64,000 bases of DNA from Bacillus sp. REN10 (lineage in GTDB: Bacteria > Bacillota > Bacilli > Bacillales > Domibacillaceae), in assembly GCF_016820555.1 (NCBI RefSeq), contig NZ_JADHDW010000001.1, positions 62,001 to 126,000 on the forward strand, read 5' to 3'. The notes beneath the pieces are model-generated. The model was given only the letters and a program-made list of their open reading frames with translations. It was not told the DNA's origin and made no database searches. Position 1 is the stretch's first letter. Every line of letters starts with the position of its first letter. The position numbers and the translations under genes are program-made. Shown here in pieces: positions 29,284-38,953 of this stretch.

Positions 29284-29464
29284 CGTTATTCCTCCCCAAT
29301 GATCTATTCGCTAAATAAGTGTAACAAATTTTTTTGAAACGAGGCGAAAAAAACGAATTTTGTCATTAAAAAAAGCAAAATACATGATATCATTAGTAAT
29401 ATTGAGAATAGCCAACATATAAGTGAATAGATTTATTTTTTGATAGAAGAACAGGGGGCTTAAT

Positions 29465-31156
29465 ATGAAATATGTTATTGGCGGAATATTATTAGTAGTG
29501 ATACTTTTAATAATTGCCTACATAAATAGAAGAAAGTTGTTTAAGCAAATCGATGAGCTTGAACAAAAGAAAATGGACTTAATGAATCGTCCTGTATCCG
29601 ATGAATTAACAAAGGTAAAACAGCTGAATATGACCGGGCAAACAGAGCAATTATTTGATCGCTGGCGTGCGATGTGGGATGAAGTATTAGCAGAAGAGCT
29701 TCCAAATGTAGATGAAAAACTGTTTGAATCAGAAGAGTGGTTACATAAATACCGCTTCGGCAAATCAAGAGAAATCAATGAAGAGATTGCCTATCAATTA
29801 GAGAAATCAGAAGAAAAAGTGAACACGATTTTAGCGGAATTGCAAGAGTTGATCGGCAGTGAGGAGCAAAATCGCAAAGAAAGTGAAGACATGAAAGAGA
29901 AGCAGCGAGCAGCAAGAAAGCGATTGCTTGCTCACCGTCACACATTTGGTAAAGCAGCCCCTATCTTTGAAGTCCAATTGGATGCATTATCTTCACAATT
30001 TGACAAATTTGAAGAGTTAACAGATGAAGGGAATTATTTAGAAGCGAGAGAGACCATTCTTAAACTGCAAAAGGATATGGACTTAATTCTACACAAGATG
30101 GAAAGAGTCCCGGTGTTGTTATCAGAAACAACCAATCTGTTGCCTTCTCAACTTGACGAGATTCAGTCAGGTTATCGAGAAATGAAGAAAAGCGGCTATT
30201 TACTGGATCATTTACATATTGAGAAAGAAATTGCTGATTTGCGTGAACAATTGGCTCAGTTTAAGGAATATATTATTAAAACGGATACCCATGAAGTAGA
30301 AGAGGGAGTTCGTGATGTGAAAGACAGCATTGACTTTTTCTACGATTTACTCGAAAAAGAAGTAGATGCCAAGCACTTTATTATCGAAAACAATGAGTTA
30401 ACAAAAGAGAAAATTCAACAAGTCCAACAAGAAAATGAACAATTGCAAGAAGAAACAGAAGCGGTTCGTCAAAGCTACCAGTTGGTGGAGGAAGAGTCCG
30501 CTTTGCCTCGGAAGATTGAAGAAGAGTTGTTCCGAGTGGTCCAAAAATATGACATGCTTGCAGCAAGAATTATGGAACAAAAAACGGCTTACTCATTTTT
30601 GCATGATGAGTTGAAGGACATCCACGAGCAGCTAGTAGAATTGCAAAAAGAGCAAACAAGCTTCACTAACTTTTTGCAAACTCTTCGAAAGGATGAGTTA
30701 GAAGCGCGGGATCAGTTGCTTGAGCTGCGAAGAAAGGTAAATGATATTTTTCGCATGATTCAAAAAAGCAATATGCCGGGAGTTCCGGAATTTTATCAAT
30801 CGTTGACGGAAGAAGCAAAGCATCGAGTGGATGAAGTGGTGGATTGCTTGAATGAAAAACCTTTAAATATGAAGGGCGTTCAAGAAAAGCTACGAGAAGC
30901 TGTGCAGTCAGTGGATCATTTAGAAAAGAAAACAGAAGAAATGATTGAGCAGGCAGAATTGGCCGAGAGAATTATTCAATATGGCAATCGCTACAAACGT
31001 TCGCACCCAGCAATCGGCTCCCAGTTGAATCAAGCCGAGCTTGCCTTTAGAAATTACGACTATCGGGCAGCGTTAGAAGAAGCAGCAACAGCCATTGATA
31101 AAGTAGATCCAAAAGGGTTAAAAAAACTTGAACAAATGATGAATGATCAATCATGA
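29465..31156 (+). CDS. ezrA: septation ring regulator EzrA
   Basis: Membrane-anchored negative regulator of FtsZ ring assembly. One N-terminal helix (VIGGILLVVILLIIAYI) is followed by a long, charged, spectrin-like coiled-coil domain of about 540 residues; the family hallmark YNRRKLF-like basic stretch appears as INRRKLFKQID. Length 563 matches B. subtilis EzrA. It is followed by convergent braB, the same neighbour as in B. subtilis. Confidence 0.93.
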   Translation: MKYVIGGILLVVILLIIAYINRRKLFKQIDELEQKKMDLMNRPVSDELTKVKQLNMTGQTEQLFDRWRAMWDEVLAEELPNVDEKLFESEEWLHKYRFGKSREINEEIAYQLEKSEEKVNTILAELQELIGSEEQNRKESEDMKEKQRAARKRLLAHRHTFGKAAPIFEVQLDALSSQFDKFEELTDEGNYLEARETILKLQKDMDLILHKMERVPVLLSETTNLLPSQLDEIQSGYREMKKSGYLLDHLHIEKEIADLREQLAQFKEYIIKTDTHEVEEGVRDVKDSIDFFYDLLEKEVDAKHFIIENNELTKEKIQQVQQENEQLQEETEAVRQSYQLVEEESALPRKIEEELFRVVQKYDMLAARIMEQKTAYSFLHDELKDIHEQLVELQKEQTSFTNFLQTLRKDELEARDQLLELRRKVNDIFRMIQKSNMPGVPEFYQSLTEEAKHRVDEVVDCLNEKPLNMKGVQEKLREAVQSVDHLEKKTEEMIEQAELAERIIQYGNRYKRSHPAIGSQLNQAELAFRNYDYRAALEEAATAIDKVDPKGLKKLEQMMNDQS

Positions 31157-31188
31157 AAAGAGGCTTTCCGCATGGGAAAGCCTCTTCT
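31156..31188. terminator. bidirectional terminator between ezrA and braB
   Basis: A perfect 12-bp stem AAGAGGCTTTCC/GGAAAGCCTCTT separates the two convergent genes. Confidence 0.8.
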
Positions 31189-31192
31189 ATTT

Positions 31193-32542
31193 TTAGCATT
31201 CTGTATCTGGCTGATATACCGTTTTCCATCCGAGCAAGGAAGCGGACAGAAAACCGATGATCCCCCCTATGATGGCAGGGATTAACCAGCCGATCCCTGC
31301 TGAGAGGAAAGGGATAAAGTCTAAGGCATTCATAACAGCAGACACGTCCACTTTCGCCACATGAAGGGCATCTAGTAAGCTAATCAAACCTGTAGGCAAT
31401 AACGCCCCAATGTAGACGGCGGAATATCCTTTAAATAGCGAGTCAATAAATGATAATAATAGCATCACAATCGCCAATGGATAAATCATGATTAAGACCG
31501 GCAAGGAAATAGCAATGAGCTTCGTTAAACCGGCATTAGCGATCGCCATGCTAAAGATCGATAAGATAACGACTAACCTTGAATAGGATAACTTCGATGA
31601 TAAGCGGCTGAAGTATTGGGCAGTGGCTGAGACAAGTCCGACAGAGGTCGTAATGCAAGCGAAGAAGATCGCTAGTGCCAAAATGACTGTTCCCGCTTCA
31701 CCATATAAATAGGTAGCCGCTTTCGATAAAATAGCGCCACCGTTTTCTTGCAAACCAATTGCTTCTGTACTTGTTGCTCCAATAAAGGAAAGAGATAAAT
31801 AAACAAGAGCTAGTCCAGCAGCTGCAATCACGCCCGCTTGAATACAAACTTTGGCAATTTGCTTTTCTTCAGTTACCCCTTTGTCCATAATCGCTGAAAT
31901 AACGACGATACCGAAAACGAGCGCTGCGATCGTATCCATCGTTAAGTACCCTTCAATAAATCCTTTAAACACCGGAGCGGATACATAATCTTTATGGGGA
32001 GGCTGAATCTCACCCATTGGCGAAATGAAGCTTTTTCCAACGAGAATCGTCAATACAAGCAAAAGCAGTGGTGTCAGCACTTTTCCAATACGATCAACTA
32101 GCTTCATTGGGTTTAACGAGAGCCATGCCGTTAAAGAAAAGAACAAGCCTGTAAAAATAAGTAATATTAGTGGGTTCTTGTTCAAATTTTCTGACAAAAA
32201 AGGAGAGACAGAAATTTCATAAGCCACTGTTCCCGTCCGCGGGATACCAAAGAATGGGCCGATCGCTAAGTACATAACGATTGTGAAGATCACGCCAAAT
32301 AAAGGAGAGACTCGCCCGGCAATGGATTGTACACTGCCTCCTGCTTTGGCAATGGCAATGACTCCAAGCAACGGCAATCCAACTCCCGTAATTAAAAAAC
32401 CAGCTGTACCTAACCAAGCATTTTCACCCGCCTGCTGGCCAAGAAAAGGGGGGAAAATCATATTTCCTGCTCCGAGAAATAGAGCAAAAAGCATAAGTCC
32501 AACAGCAAATATTTCTTTTACCGTTAAGGCTTTATTAGCCAT
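31193..32542 (-). CDS. braB: branched-chain amino acid carrier, LIVCS family
   Basis: Membrane symporter for isoleucine, leucine and valine with about 12 membrane helices. The N-terminal FALFLGAGNMIFPPFLG is the family signature. The ATG behind AAGGAGG yields about 449 residues; an open extension of 22 codons upstream lacks a ribosome site. Location next to ezrA fits BraB of B. subtilis, whose gene is repressed by CodY; a CodY-like box lies just upstream here. Confidence 0.9.
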   Translation of the reverse strand: MANKALTVKEIFAVGLMLFALFLGAGNMIFPPFLGQQAGENAWLGTAGFLITGVGLPLLGVIAIAKAGGSVQSIAGRVSPLFGVIFTIVMYLAIGPFFGIPRTGTVAYEISVSPFLSENLNKNPLILLIFTGLFFSLTAWLSLNPMKLVDRIGKVLTPLLLLVLTILVGKSFISPMGEIQPPHKDYVSAPVFKGFIEGYLTMDTIAALVFGIVVISAIMDKGVTEEKQIAKVCIQAGVIAAAGLALVYLSLSFIGATSTEAIGLQENGGAILSKAATYLYGEAGTVILALAIFFACITTSVGLVSATAQYFSRLSSKLSYSRLVVILSIFSMAIANAGLTKLIAISLPVLIMIYPLAIVMLLLSFIDSLFKGYSAVYIGALLPTGLISLLDALHVAKVDVSAVMNALDFIPFLSAGIGWLIPAIIGGIIGFLSASLLGWKTVYQPDTEC

Positions 32543-32620
32543 AAAGAACCTCCTTGAAATGTAAATCTGTTCACAAGGGAAAATAATATCATAAAAAATA
32601 CATCTCATGTTAATAAAATT

Positions 32621-32635
32621 AAAAATCTGAAAATT
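32621..32635. promoter_or_regulatory. CodY-like box upstream of braB
   Basis: AAAAATCTGAAAATT matches the CodY consensus AATTTTCWGAAAATT at 12 of 15 positions. It lies in the shared control region of braB and nifZ, about 80 bases ahead of the braB start. braB repression by CodY is known in B. subtilis. Confidence 0.5.
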
Positions 32636-32708
32636 TAGATGAAGTTTTCATCAAAAAGCGGCTATGTTATGATAGCTGTTGAACAAACGGAAAAAAGCAG
32701 GTGCCTAC

Positions 32709-33845
32709 ATGATATATTTTGACAATAGTGCAACGACGAAACCATATAAAGAAGCTTTATCTGCTTTTATCAAAGTGAATGAAGAGTTTTTTGGCAATCC
32801 TTCTTCTCTTCATCAGCTCGGATTGGAAGCGGAAAAGCTATTGACCGGTGCTCGCCGGCAAGTGGCTTCATTAGTAGGAGCGAAGCCGGAGGAGATATTG
32901 TTTACATCCGGAGGAACAGAGTCGAACAATTTAGCCATTAAAGGCGCGGCGTTGGCGTACAAGGATCGGGGAAGGCATATTATTACCCAGCAAACAGAAC
33001 ATCCTTCTGTGTTACAATCGTGCCGCCAGCTGGAGAAGTATGGCTTTCGCGTCACTTATTTACCGGTCGATCGAGAAGGGCGCCTATCTGTTCAGACACT
33101 TGAACAAGCGTTAACAGATGACACCATTTTAGTTTCGATTATGCATGTCAATAATGAAACAGGAACCATTCAACCGATGAAAGAAATAAGTGAACTGCTC
33201 GCCCACTATCCGAAAGCGTTGTTTCATGTCGATGATGTACAAGGGCGTGGAAAAGTACCGCTTGACTTACAAGGGGTTGATCTTTGTTCTTTTTCTGCTC
33301 ATAAATTTCATGGAGTGAAAGGAACGGGCGCATTGTATAAGAGAACAGGGGTTCAGTTATCTTCGCTCTTATCCGGCGGAGAACAAGAGCATACACTGCG
33401 AAGCGGTACAGAAAATACAGGCGGAATTGTTGCAATGGCAAAAGCATTGAGACTGACGGAGGAAAGACGGGAGCAGGCCATTTCAAAGATGAAACACATT
33501 CAATCCTTTTTGCGGACAGAACTTGAAAAGATGCAAGGAGTGGCTGTGCATACACCTTTAGCAGGTTGTGCTCCTCATATATTAAACGTTTCCATTCAAG
33601 GTGTAAAAGGCGAGGTGCTCGTTCATGCTTTAGAAGAGAAAGGTTGTTTCGTCTCCACAACAAGTGCTTGCTCCTCCAAACAGAAAAAAACGAGTACAGT
33701 TCTTACGGCTATGGGAGTTTCTCAAGCTGAAGCAGATAGCAGCATCCGCATCAGTCTAGCCTATGATAACTCGTTAGAAGAAGCCGAAACATTAATCGAG
33801 CAGCTGCAAATGATTCTACCAAAATTGACGAAAGTCCAGAGGTGA
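32709..33845 (+). CDS. nifZ: cysteine desulfurase NifZ
   Basis: PLP enzyme that takes sulfur from cysteine and passes it to ThiI for 4-thiouridine in tRNA. Features are MIYFDNSATTKP at the start, TSGGTESNN, the PLP Asp in HVDDVQ, the PLP lysine in SAHKFHGVKG near 200 and the persulfide cysteine in TTSACSSK near 320. The start ATG gives the family length; an upstream ATG ten codons earlier is unlikely. It is coupled to thiI. Confidence 0.92.
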   Translation: MIYFDNSATTKPYKEALSAFIKVNEEFFGNPSSLHQLGLEAEKLLTGARRQVASLVGAKPEEILFTSGGTESNNLAIKGAALAYKDRGRHIITQQTEHPSVLQSCRQLEKYGFRVTYLPVDREGRLSVQTLEQALTDDTILVSIMHVNNETGTIQPMKEISELLAHYPKALFHVDDVQGRGKVPLDLQGVDLCSFSAHKFHGVKGTGALYKRTGVQLSSLLSGGEQEHTLRSGTENTGGIVAMAKALRLTEERREQAISKMKHIQSFLRTELEKMQGVAVHTPLAGCAPHILNVSIQGVKGEVLVHALEEKGCFVSTTSACSSKQKKTSTVLTAMGVSQAEADSSIRISLAYDNSLEEAETLIEQLQMILPKLTKVQR

Positions 33846-33850
33846 AGAGG

Positions 33851-35050
33851 ATGACTTATGATCGCGTGCTCGTCCGCTACGGAGAATTATCCACAAAAGG
33901 ACGGAACCGTAATCAATTTATTAATAAAGTAAAAATGAATATCCGAACGGCGTTAAGAGACGATGACATTCGAATAGAGACTGGACGCGATCGAATGTAT
34001 ATCCATCTAAATGGGACTCCTTTTGAAGAAGTGAAAGATAAACTAACTGAAATATTTGGTATTCAATCGTTCAGTCCTGTTGTACGGACAGCGAAAGAGC
34101 TGCCAGAAATGAAAGAAGCGGCGTTAGCGCTTGTCCGAAAAAATGTGACCGAAAGCTGCACATTTAAAGTATCTGCGAGAAGATCGGATAAAAGTTTTCC
34201 TTTAGAAACGAATGAGATTAATTACGAAATTGGTGCTCACGTATTAAGGAATATTCAAGAGCTAAAAGTGGATGTGAAACAGCCTGATATTAATTTATTA
34301 GTAGAAGTCCGAGCAGAAGGTGTCTTTTTATCTTGTGAAAAATATGAAGGAGCAGGCGGACTGCCGATCGGAGCGAGCGGGAAAGCGATGCTCTTGCTTT
34401 CCGGGGGAATTGACAGCCCGGTAGCCGGTTACTTCATGCTGAAACGAGGTGTAGAAATAGAAGCCATTCATTTTCATAGTCCGCCGTATACGAGTGAACG
34501 AGCGAAGCAAAAAGTACTTGATTTAGCAACACAATTGACGAAATTTGGAACATCGATGAAGGTTCATATTGTGCCGTTTACAGCTATTCAGCAAAAAATT
34601 CAAGAACAAGTGCCAGAAAATTATACAATGACCTCAACGCGGAGAATGATGCTCATGATTGCTGATAAAATTCGTCAGAAAAGAGGGGCTCTCGCTTTAG
34701 TGACAGGAGAAAGCTTAGGGCAAGTGGCCAGCCAGACGCTTGAGAGTATGCTAGCGATTAATGCAGTGACGGCCACGCCGGTTTTACGTCCGTTAGTTGC
34801 TATGGATAAACTCGATATTATTAGCGTTGCACAACAGATTGGCACTCATGATATTTCGATTTTACCTTATGAAGATTGCTGTACGATTTTCACACCGCCT
34901 GCTCCAAAAACGCGTCCAAAACTCGAAAAAGTAGAGTTTTTTGAGAGCTTCGTAGATTTTGAGCAATTGATGGAAGAAGCGGTGGATCAGATGGTCACCA
35001 TTCGTTTGCCGGAAGAAAAAGCTGATGATCATTTCGCGGATTTATTATAA
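33851..35050 (+). CDS. thiI: tRNA sulfurtransferase ThiI
   Basis: Makes 4-thiouridine at position 8 of tRNA by adenylating the uridine and transferring persulfide sulfur from NifZ. An N-terminal ferredoxin-like domain with THUMP (about residues 60-165) precedes the PP-loop SGGIDSPVAGY near 180. No rhodanese domain follows, as in other Bacillus ThiI proteins. The ATG has AGAGGTGA upstream; the gene follows nifZ with only a few bases between. Confidence 0.94.
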   Translation: MTYDRVLVRYGELSTKGRNRNQFINKVKMNIRTALRDDDIRIETGRDRMYIHLNGTPFEEVKDKLTEIFGIQSFSPVVRTAKELPEMKEAALALVRKNVTESCTFKVSARRSDKSFPLETNEINYEIGAHVLRNIQELKVDVKQPDINLLVEVRAEGVFLSCEKYEGAGGLPIGASGKAMLLLSGGIDSPVAGYFMLKRGVEIEAIHFHSPPYTSERAKQKVLDLATQLTKFGTSMKVHIVPFTAIQQKIQEQVPENYTMTSTRRMMLMIADKIRQKRGALALVTGESLGQVASQTLESMLAINAVTATPVLRPLVAMDKLDIISVAQQIGTHDISILPYEDCCTIFTPPAPKTRPKLEKVEFFESFVDFEQLMEEAVDQMVTIRLPEEKADDHFADLL

Positions 35051-35061
35051 CTGTTTCAGTG

Positions 35062-35097
35062 AAGCTTTCCCCGTATGGCTAGGGGAGAGCTTTTTTT
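35062..35097 (+). terminator. terminator of nifZ-thiI
   Basis: An 11-bp stem AAGCTTTCCCC/GGGGAGAGCTT with one G-U pair and a seven-T tail. Confidence 0.85.
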
Positions 35098-35098
35098 C

Positions 35099-35137
35099 GT
35101 CACGAAGTGTGATGACAAACGTTCACACTTTTGTGAC
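35099..35137. promoter_or_regulatory. large inverted repeat, possible operator
   Basis: GTCACGAAGTGTGA and TCACACTTTTGTGAC form imperfect inverted arms around a 10-nt centre, between the thiI terminator and the acyl-CoA synthetase promoter region. It has no T run and could bind a dimeric regulator. Confidence 0.4.
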
Positions 35138-35221
35138 AGAAGGAAATTTTTTTCAGATAAATATTTTAAAATTTAAAATAATTTAGTATAATCAGAATAG
35201 ATTGGACAAGGGGGGATTAGG

Positions 35222-36802
35222 ATGAAACGTGAAGACTTATTAGCGCCCGAAAAGTATAATATTGTGATGGAAGTGGAGAAGTTTGCGCAAGATCCGAATC
35301 GTGTGGCATTGAAGTGGGAGAATGAAGCGGGAGATCAAAAAGAGGTTACATACTCGGACTTAATGAAAGCAACGAACAAAATCGGAAACGCTTTCATTGA
35401 GGCTGGATTGAAAAAAGGGGACCCTATCTTAATTATGGTGCCTAGACTGATTGAAGCGTACGAAGTATTTTTAGCTGCGTTAAAAGTTGGTTTAGTAATT
35501 ATTCCAAGTTCTGAGTTATTGCGCGCAAAAGATTTAAATTATCGTATTGAGCATGCCGGTGTGAAAGGAATTGTTTCCTATGCACCTTTTGCGGAAGAGT
35601 TCAACCGTACAGATAAGATTAATGAAATGATTAAGTTTGCCTTCGGCGGTCAAGTAGAAGGCTGGCTTGATTTAGAAGAGAAAATGGAAACAGCGTCAGA
35701 CGAGCTCGAAATGGCGGATACGTCGAAAGATGATATTGCGTTCTTGCCGTATACATCCGGTACAACAGGCAATCCAAAAGGGGTCGTTCATACGCATGCT
35801 TGGGGCTACGCTCATTTGAAAACAGCTGCACCCAACTGGCTAGCCATTGAAGACGGAGATGTTGTGTGGGCAACAGCTGGACCAGGATGGCAAAAGTGGA
35901 CGTGGAGTCCTTTCTTATCCGTACTTGGTTCAGGAGCAACAGGATTTGTTTATAACGGTAAATTTGAGCCGAAGAAATATTTAGAACTGCTTGATCGTCA
36001 CCAAATGAATGTCCTATGTTGTACGCCTACTGAATACCGCTTAATGGTGAAAGTGGACAATTTAAGCGAATATAACTTGGAGCATTTACATTCAGCGGTA
36101 TCGGCAGGAGAACCATTGAACCGCGAAGTAATTGATACATTTAAAAAATATTTTAACGTGGAAGTCCGCGACGGTTATGGCCAAACGGAAAGCACGCTCG
36201 TGATCGGCGTGTTGAAAGGAATGGAAGTTAAGCCTGGTTCGATGGGCAAACCAACACCAGGAAACCGCGTGGAGATCATTAATGAAGACGGCCAACCGGT
36301 TGGCGTTGGCGAAGTGGGAGATATTGCTGTTCATATTGATACTCCAGCTTTATTTAAAAATTATTATAAAGACCCGGAAAGAACAGCGATGCAATTCCGT
36401 GGAGATTACTATCTCACAGGAGATAAAGCGAAAAAAGATGAAGATGGCTATTTTTGGTTTGAAGGACGCGGTGATGACATTATCATTAGCTCAGGCTATA
36501 CGATTGGGCCATTTGAAGTAGAAGATGCATTAGTGAAGCATCCGGATGTCAAAGAGTGTGCGGTAGTAGCTAGTCCAGATGAAATTCGCGGACATATCGT
36601 CAAAGCCTTTATCGTTCTTCAAGACGGTGTGGATGAGAATGAGCCGGGTCTTGTGGAGAAATTGCAAGACCATGTAAAGGAAATGACTGCACCATATAAA
36701 TATCCGCGCAAGATTGAATTTATTAAAGAGTTACCGAAAACAACATCTGGAAAAATTCGCCGAATTGAACTGCGCCAAGCGGAATTAGAAGTGAAAAACT
36801 AA
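35222..36802 (+). CDS. ytcI: short/medium-chain acyl-CoA synthetase, YtcI/MbcS type
   Basis: AMP-forming acyl-CoA ligase of 526 residues. YTSGTTGNPKG near 180 is the nucleotide-binding loop, DGYGQTES near 315 the adenylate motif, and TTSGKIRR near 515 the catalytic lysine motif. It is shorter than acetyl-CoA synthetase and resembles the group acting on branched or medium short-chain acids (YtcI, MbcS). Substrate is uncertain. It follows thiI, as in B. subtilis after sspA, though sspA is not present here. Confidence 0.86.
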   Translation: MKREDLLAPEKYNIVMEVEKFAQDPNRVALKWENEAGDQKEVTYSDLMKATNKIGNAFIEAGLKKGDPILIMVPRLIEAYEVFLAALKVGLVIIPSSELLRAKDLNYRIEHAGVKGIVSYAPFAEEFNRTDKINEMIKFAFGGQVEGWLDLEEKMETASDELEMADTSKDDIAFLPYTSGTTGNPKGVVHTHAWGYAHLKTAAPNWLAIEDGDVVWATAGPGWQKWTWSPFLSVLGSGATGFVYNGKFEPKKYLELLDRHQMNVLCCTPTEYRLMVKVDNLSEYNLEHLHSAVSAGEPLNREVIDTFKKYFNVEVRDGYGQTESTLVIGVLKGMEVKPGSMGKPTPGNRVEIINEDGQPVGVGEVGDIAVHIDTPALFKNYYKDPERTAMQFRGDYYLTGDKAKKDEDGYFWFEGRGDDIIISSGYTIGPFEVEDALVKHPDVKECAVVASPDEIRGHIVKAFIVLQDGVDENEPGLVEKLQDHVKEMTAPYKYPRKIEFIKELPKTTSGKIRRIELRQAELEVKN

Positions 36803-36812
36803 AAAATATTGG

Positions 36813-36845
36813 GAAACCCGTTCAATCGACGGGTTTCTTTTTTGT
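36813..36845 (+). terminator. terminator of ytcI-like gene
   Basis: A perfect 9-bp stem GAAACCCGT/ACGGGTTTC with a T run. Confidence 0.85.
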
Positions 36846-36898
36846 CAAATCGCGCTATAATGAAAGTATTTCGGGTCTAGAAAGAATTGGGTGAAAAC

Positions 36899-37816
36899 AT
36901 GAATGAATCAACGAAATCAGGAATGATGTATGCAGGAAGTGCGTATTTATTGTGGGGACTGTTTCCGATCTATTGGAAGTGGCTAGGGCATGTCGCAGCG
37001 GATGAAATTTTAGCGAATCGAGTGTTTTGGTCGTTTGTCTCTATGGTGCTATTTTTAGTGGTAACGAAAAAGCTAGGGCAATTGAAAACAACCCTCCAAG
37101 AAATAAAAAAGAAGCCAAAACAAGCCGCTGCTTTAATAGCTGCTTCATTATTAGTGAGTCTCAATTGGTTTTTATTCATTTGGGCGGTCAATCAGGATCG
37201 CATTATTGAAACGAGTCTTGGTTATTATATTAATCCGCTGATGAGCGTTTTGCTAGGCGTTTTTATTTTAAAAGAAGCGTTATCGAAAGCGCAAATTTTT
37301 TCTTTTATCTTTGCAATGGGAGGCGTGCTTGTTTTAACCGTTTCTTATGGACAATTTCCGTGGATTTCTCTCAGTTTAGCTGTCACTTTTGCGCTATATG
37401 GGCTGGCAAAGAAAATGATACAAGTAGATGCCGCAATTGGTTTAACACTTGAAACGGCCGTTGTGACACCAGCGGCATTTGCATTTTTAGTTTTCACTTA
37501 TGTTCGTGGGGACTTATCTCTTTTTTCTCATTCTGTATCGACTGACTTGTTACTGATGATCGGTGGAACGGTGACAGCGATTCCTTTGCTATTGTTTGCT
37601 CAAGGAGCACAGAAAATTCCACTTTATATGATCGGCTTTTTGCAATATATTACGCCAACAATGACGCTGTTGCTCGGGATTTTTGTTTATCATGAACCGT
37701 TCACTTCGATCCAACTGACGGCTTTTTGCTTGATTTGGACGGCGTTACTTCTGTTTTCTTTATCGCAAACTAAATGGTATCAGCATAAGCAATTTGTATT
37801 AAAGAAATCATCATGA
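36899..37816 (+). CDS. rarD: RarD-type EamA transporter
   Basis: A membrane protein of about 305 residues with ten predicted helices arranged as two EamA halves. The start MYAGSAYLLWGLFPIYWK and the IETSLGYYINPLMSVLLG segment are typical of RarD proteins of the drug/metabolite transporter superfamily. Substrate is unknown. GGGTGA sits ahead of the ATG. At this place B. subtilis has ytdI (NAD kinase) instead. Confidence 0.85.
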   Translation: MNESTKSGMMYAGSAYLLWGLFPIYWKWLGHVAADEILANRVFWSFVSMVLFLVVTKKLGQLKTTLQEIKKKPKQAAALIAASLLVSLNWFLFIWAVNQDRIIETSLGYYINPLMSVLLGVFILKEALSKAQIFSFIFAMGGVLVLTVSYGQFPWISLSLAVTFALYGLAKKMIQVDAAIGLTLETAVVTPAAFAFLVFTYVRGDLSLFSHSVSTDLLLMIGGTVTAIPLLLFAQGAQKIPLYMIGFLQYITPTMTLLLGIFVYHEPFTSIQLTAFCLIWTALLLFSLSQTKWYQHKQFVLKKSS

Positions 37817-37817
37817 A

Positions 37818-37856
37818 ACAAGAGCATCTTTCGGCGAGATGCTCTTGTTTTTTTAT
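37818..37856 (+). terminator. terminator of rarD
   Basis: A perfect 12-bp stem ACAAGAGCATCT/AGATGCTCTTGT plus a T run. Confidence 0.9.
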
Positions 37857-37930
37857 CAGTAGGTACAAAAGAAAAGTTTTGGTAAAATAGAGAAGAGAGA
37901 TGAAATGATTAAACGAAAGGAGTTTAAAGC

Positions 37931-38938
37931 GTGAACAAAAAAAGAAGCATTGCCCTTGCGGCTGCAGCGGCTTTATTTATCGTATCTGTGATTGCTAACT
38001 TCGCTTCTGCATCTTTCAGCACCGACTTCACATCGACACTGGAAACAGCGATTGGAGCCAGCAGCGAAGGATTTACAGAACAGGTGAAAGAAGAAGGAAA
38101 CATGATGGAGAAAATTGCTGTCCTTCCAGTTGAGGGTGTCATTCAAGATACGGGAGCACAGTCACTTATGTCTTCACCAGGCTATAATCATCAAGAATTT
38201 ATGGAAAAGATGGAGCAAGCAAAAGAGGATGAGGCAGTCAAAGCGATTATTCTTCAAGTGAACTCACCGGGCGGGGGAGTTGTAGAAAGCGCGCAAATCC
38301 ATAAAAAAATTGTTGAAATTAAGAAGGAAACGAAGAAGCCGGTGTATGTATCCATGGGATCGGTTGCAGCTTCAGGCGGCTATTACATATCGGCACCAGC
38401 CGACAAAATCTTCGCCAGTGCAGAAACATTAACAGGTTCCTTAGGCGTCATCATGCAAAGTATCAACTATTCAGAACTGGCTAAAAAATATGGCGTTGAT
38501 TTTGTGACGATTAAAAGCGGTCCGCATAAGGACATTATGAGCCCGACACGAAAAATGACAGAAGAAGAAAAGAAGATTTTACAAGAGATGATCAACAATT
38601 CTTATAACGGCTTCGTGAAAGTCATTGCTGAAGGTCGGGGAATGTCAGATGCGGAAGTGCGAAAAATTGCCGATGGCCGCATTTATGATGGCTTACAAGC
38701 AAAAGAGCTGAATTTAATTGATGACTTCGGTTATTTAGATGATGTGATCGACCAGTTGAAAAAAGATGCTAAATTGCCAGATGCACAGGTCGTTACATAC
38801 GAGTCGAATGTCGGATGGCCAGCTTATTTCTCCATGAAGATGCAGCGAATGTTTGGTGGTAACGATGATGTTAGTGCCTTAATGAAACTATTGTCACATC
38901 CAAATTCTCCGCGATTAATGTATTTATATGCAGAATAA
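37931..38938 (+). CDS. sppA: signal peptide peptidase SppA
   Basis: Membrane-anchored S49 serine peptidase that degrades left-over signal peptides. One N-terminal helix (ALAAAAALFIVSVIANF) is followed by the catalytic serine in GSVAASGGYYIS near 148 and the lysine-containing helix later in the domain. The start is GTG behind AAAGGAG. Length 335 is normal. It is followed closely by yteJ, as in B. subtilis, where this pair also affects lantibiotic resistance. Confidence 0.93.
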   Translation: MNKKRSIALAAAAALFIVSVIANFASASFSTDFTSTLETAIGASSEGFTEQVKEEGNMMEKIAVLPVEGVIQDTGAQSLMSSPGYNHQEFMEKMEQAKEDEAVKAIILQVNSPGGGVVESAQIHKKIVEIKKETKKPVYVSMGSVAASGGYYISAPADKIFASAETLTGSLGVIMQSINYSELAKKYGVDFVTIKSGPHKDIMSPTRKMTEEEKKILQEMINNSYNGFVKVIAEGRGMSDAEVRKIADGRIYDGLQAKELNLIDDFGYLDDVIDQLKKDAKLPDAQVVTYESNVGWPAYFSMKMQRMFGGNDDVSALMKLLSHPNSPRLMYLYAE

Positions 38939-38953
38939 AGGAGGGATGACAAC

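Noticed and set aside
33148-33663. A 171-codon leftward frame inside nifZ
   Set aside because: nifZ carries all catalytic residues in its own frame; the antisense frame has no recognisable domain.
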